Shown here: piece after piece, positions 44,849 to 55,156 of the stretch
How the letters are laid out: every line of letters starts with the position of its first letter
How positions within the stretch are numbered: position 1 is the first letter of the stretch
Assembly: GCF_001696685.1 (NCBI RefSeq)
Contig: NZ_MBFG01000005.1
Location: 1-64,000 of the forward strand
Source of the DNA: Nosocomiicoccus ampullae
Lineage (GTDB): Bacteria; Bacillota; Bacilli; Staphylococcales; Salinicoccaceae
Length of the DNA: 64,000 nucleotides
Direction of reading: 5' to 3'
Notes under the pieces: generated by a model
Databases searched by the model: none
What the model was told of the DNA's origin: nothing
What the model saw: the letters and a program-made list of their open reading frames with translations, nothing else
Program-made: the position numbers and the translations under genes

Positions 44849-46783
44849 ATGTCAGATGTTAAAGTAAACATTAAGTTTCCAGACGGAAGCGAAAAACAAT
44901 TTGATAGTGGTATTACAGCAGAAGAAATTGCTGGGTCAATTAGCCCGGGATTAAAAAAAGCATCAGTCGCAGCACGCGTAAACGGAGAAATGTATGATCT
45001 CGTACGTCCAATCGTTGAAGATGCAGAAATTGAACTATTCACAGATAAAACTGAAGAAGGCTTAGAAGTGATGCGTCACTCGACAGCACACTTACTAGCG
45101 CATGCTTTAACTCGTCTTTATAAAGATGTGAAGTTTGGTGTCGGACCAGTCATCGAAGAAGGATTCTACTATGACTTTGATATGGATGAGAAATTATCTA
45201 ACGAAGACTTCCCTAAAATTGAGCGTGAAATGAAACAGATTATCGATGAAAACATTCCAATCGAGCGCCGTGTATTATCACGTGAAGAAGCAAAAGAATT
45301 ATTTAAACACGATGAATATAAATTAGAATTAATCGACGCGATTCCTGAAGACGAGCTCGTCACTGTATACACTCAAGACGACTTCACAGATTTATGTCGT
45401 GGTGTACACGTACCGAGAACATCAAAAATTAAAGAATATAAATTATTATCAATCGCTGGTGCATATTGGCGTGGAGATTCTGATAATAAGATGTTACAAC
45501 GTATTTACGGTACTGCGTTCTTTAAAAAGAAAGATCTTGAAGAGCATTTAAAAATGTTAGAAGAAAGAAAAGAACGTGACCATAGACGAATCGGTCGTGA
45601 GATGAAAATCTTCGATACGTCTCAACTCGTCGGTGCAGGTTTACCGTTCTGGCTACCAAACGGTGCGACAATTCGCCGTGAAATCGAACGTTATATCGTC
45701 GACAAAGAAGTAGCACTTGGGTATGACCACGTTTATACTCCAATTTTAGCAAACAGTGATTTATATAAAACGAGTGGACACTGGGAGCATTATCAAGACG
45801 ACATGTTCCCTGCTATGAAAATTGGTAACGAAGAACTCGTTCTTCGTCCGATGAACTGTCCACATCATATGATGATTTATAAAAATGAAAGACACTCATA
45901 CCGTGAACTTCCAATTCGTATCGCAGAATTAGGAATGATGCACCGCTATGAAGCGTCTGGAGCAGTTTCAGGATTACAACGTGTTCGTGGAATGGTATTA
46001 AATGATGCACACGTATTTGTTCGTCCAGATCAAATTAAAGAAGAAATTAAACGTGTACTTCATTTAATCGAAGAAGTATACAAAGACTTTAAGATTGAAA
46101 ACTACTCATTCCGCTTAAGTTACCGTGATCCAGAAAATACAGATAAGTATTTCGATGATGATAACATGTGGAACACTGCAGAGAGAATGTTAAAAGAAGC
46201 GGCAGATGAATTAGAACTTGAGTACGTTGAAGCACTCGATGAAGCGGCATTCTACGGACCGAAAATTGACGTTCAAGTGAAAACAGCTTCAGGAATTGAA
46301 GAAACATTATCAACAGTTCAATTAGACTTCCTACTTCCTGAACGCTTTGATTTAACATATATCGGTGAAGACGGACAAAACCACCGTCCAGTCGTTATCC
46401 ACCGTGGTGTTGTTGGTACGATGGAACGATTTGTCGCATTCTTAATTGAAGAATATAAAGGTGCATTCCCATTATGGTTAGCACCAGAACAAGTGCAAAT
46501 TATTCCGGTAAACTTAGACTTACACTATGATTATGCACGTGAAATTTTAGATGAAATGAAATCATATGGTATCCGTGCAGATATCGATACACGCGATGAA
46601 AAAATGGGGTATAAAATTAGAGATGCACAAACTCGAAAAGTACCATACCAAGTCGTCGTAGGTGATAAAGAAGTTGAAGCACAAGAAGTTAACGTGCGTA
46701 AATACGGTGAAACTGAGCAAAATAGTTACGAAAAAGAAGAGTTCTTATATAAACTCGTCGATGAGATTCGACTTAAAAAATAA
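44849..46783 (+). CDS. thrS: Threonine-tRNA ligase
   Basis: 644 aa, full length. TGS domain (1-61), editing domain with [11 protein letters not shown] (HxxxH), class II catalytic core with the zinc ligands in [16 protein letters not shown] and VIHRGVVG, and the anticodon-binding domain (about 540-640). AGGAGG start. Controlled by the T-box ahead. Confidence 0.98.
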   Translation: MSDVKVNIKFPDGSEKQFDSGITAEEIAGSISPGLKKASVAARVNGEMYDLVRPIVEDAEIELFTDKTEEGLEVMRHSTAHLLAHALTRLYKDVKFGVGPVIEEGFYYDFDMDEKLSNEDFPKIEREMKQIIDENIPIERRVLSREEAKELFKHDEYKLELIDAIPEDELVTVYTQDDFTDLCRGVHVPRTSKIKEYKLLSIAGAYWRGDSDNKMLQRIYGTAFFKKKDLEEHLKMLEERKERDHRRIGREMKIFDTSQLVGAGLPFWLPNGATIRREIERYIVDKEVALGYDHVYTPILANSDLYKTSGHWEHYQDDMFPAMKIGNEELVLRPMNCPHHMMIYKNERHSYRELPIRIAELGMMHRYEASGAVSGLQRVRGMVLNDAHVFVRPDQIKEEIKRVLHLIEEVYKDFKIENYSFRLSYRDPENTDKYFDDDNMWNTAERMLKEAADELELEYVEALDEAAFYGPKIDVQVKTASGIEETLSTVQLDFLLPERFDLTYIGEDGQNHRPVVIHRGVVGTMERFVAFLIEEYKGAFPLWLAPEQVQIIPVNLDLHYDYAREILDEMKSYGIRADIDTRDEKMGYKIRDAQTRKVPYQVVVGDKEVEAQEVNVRKYGETEQNSYEKEEFLYKLVDEIRLKK

Positions 46784-46798
46784 TAGGTAGGTGAGAGT

Positions 46799-47233
46799 AT
46801 GACCTATTATTCTAAATACGGGATTAAATTTATAAGGTATAACTTGCTACTACTTCTTATACCGACGATCATCATTGTTTTGGTTGGGTATTTAAGAGAT
46901 ATTCCGCCAAGTCGAATATCAGTATCGATTACACTCATTATAATCATCGTACTTGTGAATACGTTTAAGCCGGTGAAATATACGTTTACAAATCATCAGT
47001 TAATCATATATAACGGTTTTAAAAAGTCGAAAATCTTTTACGATGCGATCACAAACGTTTCTGCAACAGACGATATTATCGTCGGTGGAAACAAAGCAGC
47101 AAAAAGTGAAGATGCGATACAAATTGATTATATTGGTGGAGTATATGATAACGTAAAAGTGTCACCAAAAGAAAAAGAAGAATTTTTACGTGAACTAAAG
47201 AAAAAAGCAGTGAAGGCGAAATTTAATATATAA
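46799..47233 (+). CDS. Membrane protein with bacterial PH domain (bPH_4/DUF1200-like)
   Basis: 144 aa. Two membrane helices (about 13-32 and 38-56), then a cytosolic PH-like beta domain: TNHQLIIYNGFKKSKIFYDAI, DAIQIDYIG, and a final VSPKEKEEFLRELKKK helix. The closing SPK(D/E)K..F...L pattern is typical of the DUF1200/bPH_4 family. Function unknown. Starts 13 bp after thrS behind AGGTGAG and may read through from it. Confidence 0.75.
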   Translation: MTYYSKYGIKFIRYNLLLLLIPTIIIVLVGYLRDIPPSRISVSITLIIIIVLVNTFKPVKYTFTNHQLIIYNGFKKSKIFYDAITNVSATDDIIVGGNKAAKSEDAIQIDYIGGVYDNVKVSPKEKEEFLRELKKKAVKAKFNI

Positions 47234-47239
47234 ATATGT

Positions 47240-47268
47240 TTGACATATACAAATAACTACTGTATAGT
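47240..47268 (+). promoter_or_regulatory. infC operon promoter
   Basis: TTGACA (47240-47245), 17-bp spacer, TATAGT (47263-47268). Confidence 0.85.
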
Positions 47269-47274
47269 TATAAG

Positions 47275-47402
47275 AGTTGAATTGAACGGACAAGTTGAAG
47301 CTCCCGCTTCACACCCTTAGCCAACGGTAAACGGGTTTTCGGGAATGGGCACTATTAGTGTCTTTTCAGTGAGCGGGTGCAGCTATGCACTCGCTCTTTT
47401 TT
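47275..47402 (+). ncRNA. L20-type leader with attenuator, upstream of infC-rpmI-rplT
   Basis: A structured leader: GAAGCTCCCGCTTC hairpin near 47299, CCAACGGTAAACGG further on, and a terminator GAGCGGGTGCA / TGCACTCGCTC plus TTTTTT at 47371-47402. In Bacillus subtilis the L20 protein binds such a leader and promotes termination; position and structure match that system. Confidence 0.75.
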
Positions 47403-47430
47403 GTTCGTTAAATTTTTGGAGGTGTCAACA

Positions 47431-47949
47431 ATAGCAAAAGACCAAGCAATTATTAATAATCGTATTCGTGCAAAAGAAGTTCGATTAATCAGCCAAAATG
47501 GCGAACAGCTCGGTATTAAATCTAAGCAAGAAGCACTTGAAATGGCAGAAAGAGTAGATCTTGATGTTGTTTTAGTTGCTCCAAATGCAAAACCACCTGT
47601 TGCTCGTATTATGGACTATGGTAAGTACAAATATGAACAACAGAGAAAAGAAAGAGAAGCACGTAAAAAACAACGTGTGATCAACGTTAAAGAGATTCGT
47701 CTATCTCCGACTATTGAGGAGCATGACTTTAATACGAAAGCTAACCAAGCGAAGAAGTTCTTATCTAAAGGTGATAAGGTAAAAGCTTCTATTCGTTTTA
47801 GAGGACGTGCAATTACTCATAAAGACATCGGTAGAGATGTTCTCGTTAAGTTTGCAGAGGCGCTAAAAGAAGAAGGAGATTTAGAAGTCCGTCCTAAAAT
47901 GGAAGGTCGTTCGATGTTCTTAGTCTTAGCTCCTAAAAAAGAAAAATAA
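47431..47949 (+). CDS. infC: Translation initiation factor IF-3, AUA start
   Basis: Discriminates against wrong start codons and keeps 30S subunits free. 172 aa: [19 protein letters not shown] opening, N domain, linker rich in Lys/Arg (about 75-90) and C domain ([13 protein letters not shown]). The initiator is inferred as ATA at 47431, six bases after GGAGGTG; the GTG at 47422 lies within the ribosome site, and homologues begin at this Ile. Rare initiators are typical of infC because IF-3 then limits its own synthesis. Confidence 0.93.
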   Translation: MAKDQAIINNRIRAKEVRLISQNGEQLGIKSKQEALEMAERVDLDVVLVAPNAKPPVARIMDYGKYKYEQQRKEREARKKQRVINVKEIRLSPTIEEHDFNTKANQAKKFLSKGDKVKASIRFRGRAITHKDIGRDVLVKFAEALKEEGDLEVRPKMEGRSMFLVLAPKKEK

Positions 47950-47974
47950 TACTTGATTTTGGAGGAAATTTATT

Positions 47975-48178
47975 ATGCCTAAAATGAAAACTCATAAAGG
48001 TTACAAAAAACGTGTTAAGAAAACTGCATCAGGTAAGTTTAAACGTTCACAAGCGTTTACTAGCCACTTAATGGCAAACAAAACTAAAAAACAAAAACGT
48101 AAACTTCGTCAACCAGCATTAGTTGCTAAGTCAGACGCAAGAAGATTAAAACATTTATTAGCTAAAGCTGGTAAGTAA
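47975..48178 (+). CDS. rpmI: 50S ribosomal protein L35
   Basis: 67 aa, very basic: [20 protein letters not shown] opening. Between infC and rplT in the standard operon; GGAGG start. Confidence 0.98.
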   Translation: MPKMKTHKGYKKRVKKTASGKFKRSQAFTSHLMANKTKKQKRKLRQPALVAKSDARRLKHLLAKAGK

Positions 48179-48197
48179 TTTTTAAGGAGGAACAACA

Positions 48198-48554
48198 ATG
48201 GCTCGTGTTAAAAGAGGAGTAACTACTCGTAAAAGACGTAAAAAATTATTAAAACAATCAAAAGGCTACTTCGGTGCTAAAGGAAATTTATATAGAGTTG
48301 CGAAGCAACAAGTAATCAAATCAGGTCAATATGCATACCGTGACCGTAAAAATAGAAAGCGTGAATTCCGTAAATTATGGATCGCACGTATTAACGCTGC
48401 AGCGCGTCAACACGACATCAGCTACAGCCGTTTAATGAACGGTCTTAAACTTGCTGGCATCGAAATGAACCGTAAAATGCTTTCTGAAATCGCAATTAAC
48501 GATGAAAAAGCATTCGAACAGTTAGTAAACACAGCAAAAGACGCTTTAAAATAA
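48198..48554 (+). CDS. rplT: 50S ribosomal protein L20
   Basis: 118 aa. [20 protein letters not shown] opening, a long basic N-terminal helix binding 23S rRNA and a globular C-domain. Its C-domain is the likely repressor of this operon through the leader at 47275. GGAGG start; terminator follows. Confidence 0.98.
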   Translation: MARVKRGVTTRKRRKKLLKQSKGYFGAKGNLYRVAKQQVIKSGQYAYRDRKNRKREFRKLWIARINAAARQHDISYSRLMNGLKLAGIEMNRKMLSEIAINDEKAFEQLVNTAKDALK

Positions 48555-48561
48555 TGTCTAT

Positions 48562-48593
48562 AATCCACATTGAGTAATCAATGTGGATTTTTT
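48562..48593 (+). terminator. infC-rpmI-rplT terminator
   Basis: AATCCACATTGA, loop GTAA, TCAATGTGGATT, then TTTTA. Confidence 0.95.
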
Positions 48594-48684
48594 AGTATAG
48601 ATATATTTTTATTATTTGATTCAGGATTAATAAATCAGTTTTTAAATGTGCTAAAATAATGATTATAAAAGAAAGGGGATACAT

Positions 48685-49755
48685 ATGGATAAACAATTAG
48701 AATTACTAAAATCTCTAACAGATGCGAATGGAATTTCTGGATTTGAATATGACGTTAAAAAGTTAATGAAAGAGTATTTAACACCAGTTTCTGATGAGCT
48801 CATTGAAGATAACTTAGGTAGTATTTTCGGTAAGAAAAAAGGGAATGGATCACGCACGATCTTAATTGGTGGTCACTTAGACGAAATCGGATTTATGGTC
48901 ACACAAATTGACGATAAAGGGTTTATTAAATTTACACCGATCGGTGGTTGGTGGAGTCAAGTTATTTTATCTCAAAAAATGACACTCGTGACAGATGACG
49001 GCGAGTATATTGGTGTTGTTGGTTCTACACCTCCACATATGTTATCGCCTGAAGCACGTAAGAAAACAGTCGATATTAAAGATATGTATTTAGATATCGG
49101 TGTAAAAGATAAAGAAGAAGCAGAATCTCTCGGAGTTAAGCCTGGAGACATGATCGTGCCTTATACTGAATTTACAGAAATGGCAAACAAAGATTACGTT
49201 TTAGCAAAAGCATTTGATAACAGATTCGGTTGTGCACTTGCGGTGGAAGTGTTAAACGAATTAAAAGAAGAAGAAATTGATATTAACTTAGTGAGTGGAG
49301 CGACAGTCCAAGAAGAAGTCGGACTACGCGGTGCACAAACTGCTGCACATAAAGTAAATCCGGACCTTGCGATTGCAATTGATGTTGGTATCGCAACAGA
49401 TACTCCAGGACTTCAAACGAGTGACGGTGTTGGAGTGCTTGGAGACGGACCATTACTCGTCATGTTAGATGCGACAAATATTGGACACGTCGGATTTAGA
49501 AAACACGTTCAAAAGCTCGCGAAAGAAAAAGGAATCGACGTACAACTTCAAGCTATCCCTGGTGGTGGAACAGATGCTGGACGTTTCCATACAGTTCACG
49601 ACGGCGTACCATCACTTGCGATCGGTGTACCTTTAAGATACATGCACTCAAACGTAAGCATCATGCACCGTGAAGACTTTAAAAATGCAGTAAAACTTGT
49701 CGTTGAAATCGTAAAATCATTAAATGATGACGTCGTTGACAATATCAAATGGTAA
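48685..49755 (+). CDS. M42-family metallo-aminopeptidase (YsdC-like)
   Basis: 356 aa. M42 dinuclear metal site: GGHLDEIGFMV, AFDNRFGCALA, QEEVGLRGAQ with catalytic Glu, and IDVGIATDTPG. Family members are cytosolic tetrahedral aminopeptidases or endoglucanase-like peptidases. In Bacillus subtilis ysdC also follows rplT. GGGG precedes the ATG. The next gene overlaps its last 7 bp. Confidence 0.93.
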   Translation: MDKQLELLKSLTDANGISGFEYDVKKLMKEYLTPVSDELIEDNLGSIFGKKKGNGSRTILIGGHLDEIGFMVTQIDDKGFIKFTPIGGWWSQVILSQKMTLVTDDGEYIGVVGSTPPHMLSPEARKKTVDIKDMYLDIGVKDKEEAESLGVKPGDMIVPYTEFTEMANKDYVLAKAFDNRFGCALAVEVLNELKEEEIDINLVSGATVQEEVGLRGAQTAAHKVNPDLAIAIDVGIATDTPGLQTSDGVGVLGDGPLLVMLDATNIGHVGFRKHVQKLAKEKGIDVQLQAIPGGGTDAGRFHTVHDGVPSLAIGVPLRYMHSNVSIMHREDFKNAVKLVVEIVKSLNDDVVDNIKW

Positions 49756-50465
49756 TTACGTCTAAAGATAATAAGCGTATCAAAGAAATACGTAAACTAT
49801 TAACTAAAAAAGGGCGTACAAAAGCACAACAATTCTTAATTGAAGGTGAACACTTAATCGAAGAAGCGATTCAGTTTGGTGCACATATTGAAGAGATTTT
49901 CGTGCTTGAAACAGATACGTTTAACTTTGATTTAAAAACGACTGTCGTCACAAAAGACGTCATGTCGTCGCTATCGAAACTGGTGACACCGCCGGGTATT
50001 ATCGCAGTCGTTCGTATGGAAACAAAAAGTATTGAAAGTGATCGAGTCCTTGCTATTGACGGTATACAAGATCCTGGAAATCTTGGCACTTTAATTCGTA
50101 CAGCCGATGCCTTTAATTTTAAACGTATTTTAATCGGTAAAAACACAGTTGATCCTTATAGCGATAAAGTACTAAGAAGTAGTCAAGGTAGCCATTTTCA
50201 CGTCTCACTTGAAGACGTAGACTTGATTGAAGTGATGCAAAATTTCAACGGGACAATACTTACGACAGATCTCTCAGGAGAACCACTTACAGATAAAATC
50301 ACAGATGAAAAAATAATGATTGTTCTAGGTAACGAAGGTCAAGGTGTTAGCGAAGAAGTACTCGCAGCTGCGAATTATAAAGTAAAAATTGATATGCCAG
50401 GAGACGCTGAAAGTTTAAATGTCGCCGTTGCTGGTGGTATTTTAATGCATCAGTATAGTCTTTAA
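49749..50465 (+). CDS. TrmH/SpoU-family RNA 2'-O-methyltransferase (YsgA-like)
   Basis: 238 aa. N-terminal substrate-binding domain (about 1-90) and SPOUT knot with DGIQDPGNLGTLIRTADAF, VLGNEGQGVSEE and ESLNVAVAGGILMHQ. Probably methylates rRNA or tRNA; target unknown. The ATG overlaps the peptidase stop and has no clear ribosome site, so it should be translationally coupled. Located before pheS, as ysgA is in Bacillus subtilis. Confidence 0.92.
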   Translation: MVITSKDNKRIKEIRKLLTKKGRTKAQQFLIEGEHLIEEAIQFGAHIEEIFVLETDTFNFDLKTTVVTKDVMSSLSKLVTPPGIIAVVRMETKSIESDRVLAIDGIQDPGNLGTLIRTADAFNFKRILIGKNTVDPYSDKVLRSSQGSHFHVSLEDVDLIEVMQNFNGTILTTDLSGEPLTDKITDEKIMIVLGNEGQGVSEEVLAAANYKVKIDMPGDAESLNVAVAGGILMHQYSL

Positions 50466-50489
50466 GTTTTTTAAAAAATCATGTATAAT

Positions 50490-50715
50490 TAAGTCAATCG
50501 AATAATAACTTCAAGCGAAGTAGGCATAAATGACAAAGTTAGTATGACCAGAGAGTGAATACGATTGGTGGAAGTATTCTCATACTATAGTCAGGGTTCA
50601 CCTAACAGATGAAGTTAAAGGGTCATTTCCTTATCAAATGAGAGCGCCTGTTTAACAGGAATTTAGGTGGTACCACGGAACTCCGTCCTATTGTTATAGG
50701 ATGGAGTTTTTTTTA
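50490..50715 (+). ncRNA. T-box leader of pheST
   Basis: T-box core TTAGGTGGTACCACGG at about 50663-50677 and terminator ACTCCGTCCTA / TAGGATGGAGT plus TTTTTTTT (50680-50715). In stem I (AGAGAGTGAATACG) the specifier reads TTC followed by A in CAGGGTTCACCTAAC (near 50598), i.e. Phe. TATAAT at 50484-50489 is the probable -10. Confidence 0.95.
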
Positions 50716-50742
50716 TGCGAAAAAATAAATGAGGTGAAAGTA

Positions 50743-51816
50743 TTGAGTTATAAAGACATCGATATGCAAGCGATTAAAGAAAAATTTGAATCGCTATTTG
50801 AAGATGCCGCGGATCGTAAACAACTCGACGATTTACGCATTAAATTTTTAGGTAAAAAAGGAACTGTCACGACGTTAATGCAACATATGAAAGACATTCC
50901 AAATGAAGAGAAAAAGGAATTCGGACAAAGCGTCAATGCGCTACGTCAATCAATTCAACAAAAATTAGAGCGAGGTATTGAAGAAGTTGAAGCACGTTTA
51001 CTAAAGAAAAAATTAGAAAATGAAACGATTGATGTTACGTTACCAGGAAGACAACGTCCAATCGGTGGAAAACATCCGCTTCAACATATTATCGACAGTA
51101 TCGAAGATATTTTTGTCGGTCTCGGTTATGAAGTGTATGAAGGTTATGAAGTTGAAAGTGATTACTATAACTTTGAAGCTTTAAACTTACCTAAATCTCA
51201 CCCAGCACGTGATATGCAAGATTCGTTTTATATTTCTAACGAAACACTACTGCGTACACATACGTCACCAGTACAAGCACGCGTATTAAATGCAGCTAAA
51301 GGTAAAGGACCTATTAAAATTATCTGTCCTGGTAAAGTGTATCGCCGAGATAGTGATGACGCGACACATTCTCATCAATTTACTCAAATTGAAGGACTTG
51401 TTGTCGACAAAAATATTTCTCTTGCAGATTTAAAAGGGACACTCGAATTATTCTTAAAAGAAATTTTTGGTCAAGACCGTGAAATTCGATTACGTCCAAG
51501 TTACTTCCCATTTACTGAGCCGAGTGTTGAAGTTGACGTATCGTGCTTTAAATGTGGCGGAAAAGGATGTAACGTTTGTAAACAATCCGGATGGATTGAA
51601 ATTTTAGGTGCTGGTATGGTGCACCCGAACGTATTAGAAATGGCCGGATTTGATAGTAGTGAATATAGCGGATTTGCTTTTGGTATGGGACCAGACCGTA
51701 TGGCGATGTTATATTACGGTGTGGAAGATATCCGTCATTTATATACAAACGACTTACGATTCTTAGAACAGTTTAAATATATTGAAGAAAGAGGGGTTAA
51801 ACATGAGAGTATCTAA
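50743..51816 (+). CDS. pheS: Phenylalanine-tRNA ligase alpha subunit
   Basis: 357 aa. N-terminal coiled-coil tRNA-binding region, then the class II core: [12 protein letters not shown] (motif 2), zinc-like [14 protein letters not shown] and [14 protein letters not shown] (motif 3). The start is taken as TTG 50743, six bases after GAGGTG; the longer frame begins within the T-box terminator, and the next ATG (50764) is too far from the ribosome site. Overlaps pheT by 14 bp. Confidence 0.95.
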   Translation: MSYKDIDMQAIKEKFESLFEDAADRKQLDDLRIKFLGKKGTVTTLMQHMKDIPNEEKKEFGQSVNALRQSIQQKLERGIEEVEARLLKKKLENETIDVTLPGRQRPIGGKHPLQHIIDSIEDIFVGLGYEVYEGYEVESDYYNFEALNLPKSHPARDMQDSFYISNETLLRTHTSPVQARVLNAAKGKGPIKIICPGKVYRRDSDDATHSHQFTQIEGLVVDKNISLADLKGTLELFLKEIFGQDREIRLRPSYFPFTEPSVEVDVSCFKCGGKGCNVCKQSGWIEILGAGMVHPNVLEMAGFDSSEYSGFAFGMGPDRMAMLYYGVEDIRHLYTNDLRFLEQFKYIEERGVKHESI

Positions 51817-54202
51817 AGAATGGTTAGATCAGTTTATCCCGCTAGAAGTTTCAAAACACGAGTTAAGTGAAAAGATTACTAGAAGCGGTATTGAAGTCGA
51901 TGACATTATCGATTATAGAGAAGAAGTGAAAGATGTTGTCGTCGGTTACGTTGAAGAATGCGAGCAGCATCCAGATGCCGACCGATTAAACGTCACGAAA
52001 GTAAATATTGGGAACGAAACGGTACAAATTGTATGTGGTGCACCAAATATTAAAGCAGGGGTTTACGTCATCGTCGCAAAAGTTGGCGGCACAATTCCAG
52101 GACTTAAACTCCGTAAAGCAAAATTACGTGGGGTAGAGTCTCACGGTATGATTTGTAGTTTAGAAGAGCTCGGTATAGAGAAAGATTTAACACCTAAAAA
52201 ATATGAAGATGGTATTTTCATCTTTAGTGAGAATGAAGATGTGACAGTCGGACAAGATGCGTTAGAAGCACTTTACTTAAATGACTACGTCTTAGAGTAT
52301 GATCTCACACCAAACCGTAAAGATGCGTTATCAATGATAGGTAGTGCGTATGAAGCGCGCGCACTATTTGGTGGAGAAGTGACAGAACCAGAGCAGACAT
52401 TTAAAGAACACGAGTCAGCTTCAAAATTATCTGTAACGATTGAAGATAAAGAAAGCGTTCCTTATTACGGTGCGCGTGTCGTTAGAGACGTAATGATTCA
52501 ACCGAGTCCGTTATGGATGCAGATGCGTTTAATTAAGTCTGGAATTCGCCCAATTAATAACGTTGTTGATATTTCTAACTACGTATTATTAGAATTTGGT
52601 CAACCGATTCATATGTTTGATTACGATAAAATTGGTAGTGCAGAAATTGTAACGCGTTATGCTAAAGATGGTGAGACGATGACGACTCTTGACGGAAAAG
52701 AACGTGAACTGTTAGAGTCAGATATCGTCATTACGAACGGTAAAGAGCCAGTCGCCCTCGCAGGCGTAATGGGTGGAGACTTTTCTGAAGTTAAAGATGA
52801 CACGAAAAATGTTGTTATTGAATCTGCGCTATTTGATCCGGTCAATGTCCGTAAAACGTCATCTCGCTTAAACCTACGTAGTGAGGCATCACAACGTTTT
52901 GAAAAAGGCGTATCGCACGTGTTTGTAGTAAAAGCATTAAACCGTGCGGCACATTTACTTGAAAAGTACGCAGGCGGAACGGTAGAGGAAAAAATTATAT
53001 CTGATGGACAGTTAGATTTAGAGGATACGACAATTAAGACTTCAGTCGACTTTTTAAATCAACGACTTGGATTATCTCTAAGTTCTGATGAGGTTAAAGA
53101 AATTTTAAACCGACTTGGCATTAAAGTCGAAGGTGAGAATGAGTTAACGTGTTATATCCCGTCTAGAAGAGACGATTTAAAAATTAAAGAAGATATTTCT
53201 GAAGAAGTCGCACGTATTTATGGTTATGATAATATCCCTTCAACATTACCGAAATATAGTAAAATCACGCCGGGTCAATTAACAGATGCGCAAGTGAAAA
53301 CGAGAAGTATGCGTGAATTGTTAATGTCAAATGGCTATAGTCAGACGATTAACTACGCATTAACGAGTGAAGAAAATATCGGTTTATTTACACCGTTAAA
53401 AGAAGGGTTAAAACTCAGCATGCCGATGAGTGAAATGCATTCAGTGTTAAGAACGAGTCTTATCCCACACCTCGTTGATAACGCGACATATAATATGAAC
53501 CGTATGCAAGAGCGTGTTGAAATTTTTGAAATTGGAAATGTATTTAAATCAAATGGTCAAACAGAGTTACCAGATGAGATTCAAAAGTTAGCAATTTTAT
53601 CGACAGGTAAAGTAAATGACACGAAATGGTTAAAAACAACACACGAACCGGACTTCTATCACGTTAAAGGAATTGTCGAAGCAATTTTTACAGAGTTTAA
53701 TTTATTAAGTTCTGTACGATTTGAAGCGACGCAAGACTACGAGGAACTACATCCAGGTCGTAGTGCTCACATTTTCTTAGATGACGTTAATGTTGGAGTC
53801 ATTGGTGAGCTTCATCCGACGTATCGTAAAACACATGACTTAGGACAAACGACAGTTGCTGAAATTGATCTCGCATATATTTTAGACAATAGTGCATCAA
53901 TTGAGTACGAACCAATCGTTAAATTCCCTTCGATTTCTCGAGATATCGCTCTAGAAGTGCCGAGAGAGATTACGTCTCAATCGATTATCGATTTAATCTG
54001 GTCGTTACGTCCGAATTATTTAGTCGATGTATATCCATTTGATGTGTACGAAGGCGAACATATTGACGACGATAAAAAGTCGATCGGATTACATTTAATT
54101 TATCTCAATAAAGAAGACACTTTAAAAGACAGTGATGTAAAAGAAGCACATGATCCAATTATTGAAAAGTTAGAAGCAGAAGGATTTACGATTCGTGAAT
54201 AA
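51803..54202 (+). CDS. pheT: Phenylalanine-tRNA ligase beta subunit
   Basis: 799 aa. EMAP-like tRNA-binding domain near 40-150, B3/B4 editing domain (about 210-390), B5 (405-480), catalytic-like core and C-terminal FDX-ACB anticodon domain (from about 705, [11 protein letters not shown]). The ATG at 51803 behind GAGGGG is preferred to an upstream frame start at 51782. Translated with pheS; terminator follows. Confidence 0.97.
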   Translation: MRVSKEWLDQFIPLEVSKHELSEKITRSGIEVDDIIDYREEVKDVVVGYVEECEQHPDADRLNVTKVNIGNETVQIVCGAPNIKAGVYVIVAKVGGTIPGLKLRKAKLRGVESHGMICSLEELGIEKDLTPKKYEDGIFIFSENEDVTVGQDALEALYLNDYVLEYDLTPNRKDALSMIGSAYEARALFGGEVTEPEQTFKEHESASKLSVTIEDKESVPYYGARVVRDVMIQPSPLWMQMRLIKSGIRPINNVVDISNYVLLEFGQPIHMFDYDKIGSAEIVTRYAKDGETMTTLDGKERELLESDIVITNGKEPVALAGVMGGDFSEVKDDTKNVVIESALFDPVNVRKTSSRLNLRSEASQRFEKGVSHVFVVKALNRAAHLLEKYAGGTVEEKIISDGQLDLEDTTIKTSVDFLNQRLGLSLSSDEVKEILNRLGIKVEGENELTCYIPSRRDDLKIKEDISEEVARIYGYDNIPSTLPKYSKITPGQLTDAQVKTRSMRELLMSNGYSQTINYALTSEENIGLFTPLKEGLKLSMPMSEMHSVLRTSLIPHLVDNATYNMNRMQERVEIFEIGNVFKSNGQTELPDEIQKLAILSTGKVNDTKWLKTTHEPDFYHVKGIVEAIFTEFNLLSSVRFEATQDYEELHPGRSAHIFLDDVNVGVIGELHPTYRKTHDLGQTTVAEIDLAYILDNSASIEYEPIVKFPSISRDIALEVPREITSQSIIDLIWSLRPNYLVDVYPFDVYEGEHIDDDKKSIGLHLIYLNKEDTLKDSDVKEAHDPIIEKLEAEGFTIRE

Positions 54203-54204
54203 TA

Positions 54205-54228
54205 AAGAGGCATATTTGCCTCTTTTTT
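54205..54228 (+). terminator. pheST terminator
   Basis: AAGAGGCA, loop TATT, TGCCTCTT, then TTTT. Confidence 0.9.
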
Positions 54229-54321
54229 CAATGATTTAATTAGATTTGTTGTGAATACGCACATCCTTCAGTATAATTAAAATAAATTTAAATGAATTAT
54301 TGATGAAAAAGAGAGAGTACT

Positions 54322-54579
54322 ATGGAAAATAAAAAGAATAGAGTATCTGTTAAAATTTACAATAATGAATATACGTTAGTCGGTGCAAATGATAGAGAAT
54401 ACTTAGAGCGAGTTGCTGAAGCGGTCGATGAAAAAATAAGTGAAGTTGCACGTATGAATGCTGGTTTAGATTTACATCGTAAAGCAGTGTTAACGTGTGT
54501 AAACTTAATGGATGATTACTTACAACTCGAAGAAAAGTATGAAGATGTCTTAAAGCAATTAAAAGAGTCAAAGGAATAG
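54322..54579 (+). CDS. zapA: Cell division protein ZapA
   Basis: 85 aa. Bundles FtsZ filaments. NRVSVKIYNNEYTLVG opening, then a helical coiled-coil tail, the ZapA fold. GAGAGAG precedes the ATG, and it is 3 bp from the CvpA-type gene. In Bacillus subtilis rnhC stands before it; that gene is missing here. Confidence 0.93.
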   Translation: MENKKNRVSVKIYNNEYTLVGANDREYLERVAEAVDEKISEVARMNAGLDLHRKAVLTCVNLMDDYLQLEEKYEDVLKQLKESKE

Positions 54580-54582
54580 TCT

Positions 54583-55110
54583 ATGACAATTTTAATTATT
54601 ATACTCATCGTAATTGGTGGAATTGTAGGCTATAGACGTGGAGGCATCCTTCAGTTTTTACATTTCTTCGGTACGTTATCAGCCATTATTATTGCGCGAC
54701 TCAATTATAAACAGCTTGGAGACCGACTCGATCTAATTATGCCGTACCCATCTAGCGTTTCTGAAGTAAACAATATCGTCTTTGATGATATTGCGAATTT
54801 AGAACAAGCATATTATTATATTTCTGCGTTTTTAATTATTTTTATCGTGTCAAAAATTATAATTCAGATTGTGATTAGTGTATTTGACTACATCAATCAA
54901 ATTATTTTTGATAGAAAAACGAGTAAAATTGTTGGAACAGTGTTAGGAATTATTGAATGTCTGTACATTTTAGCGATCGTTTTATTTTTCATTGGGACAG
55001 TTCCATCAACAACACTACAACAGATGGTCGGTAACTCAAGCTTAGCGACGTTTATAATCGACCATACGTTATTTATTTCTGGCAAGTTAAAAGACTGGTC
55101 ACAAATATAG
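54583..55110 (+). CDS. CvpA-family membrane protein (YshB-like)
   Basis: 175 aa with four predicted membrane helices (about 1-18, 22-42, 75-97, 118-141). IVGYRRGGILQ and the later GTVLGI turn are CvpA-like. Family linked to colicin V production and to envelope functions, mechanism unknown. Follows zapA as in Bacillus. Confidence 0.87.
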   Translation: MTILIIILIVIGGIVGYRRGGILQFLHFFGTLSAIIIARLNYKQLGDRLDLIMPYPSSVSEVNNIVFDDIANLEQAYYYISAFLIIFIVSKIIIQIVISVFDYINQIIFDRKTSKIVGTVLGIIECLYILAIVLFFIGTVPSTTLQQMVGNSSLATFIIDHTLFISGKLKDWSQI

Positions 55111-55116
55111 CTTATA

Positions 55117-55142
55117 GTAGGGCCAGAGTGGCCCTATTTTTT
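55117..55142 (+). terminator. zapA-cvpA terminator
   Basis: TAGGGCCA, loop GAG, TGGCCCTA, then TTTTTTA. Confidence 0.9.
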
Positions 55143-55156
55143 ATGGAGGTATACAG

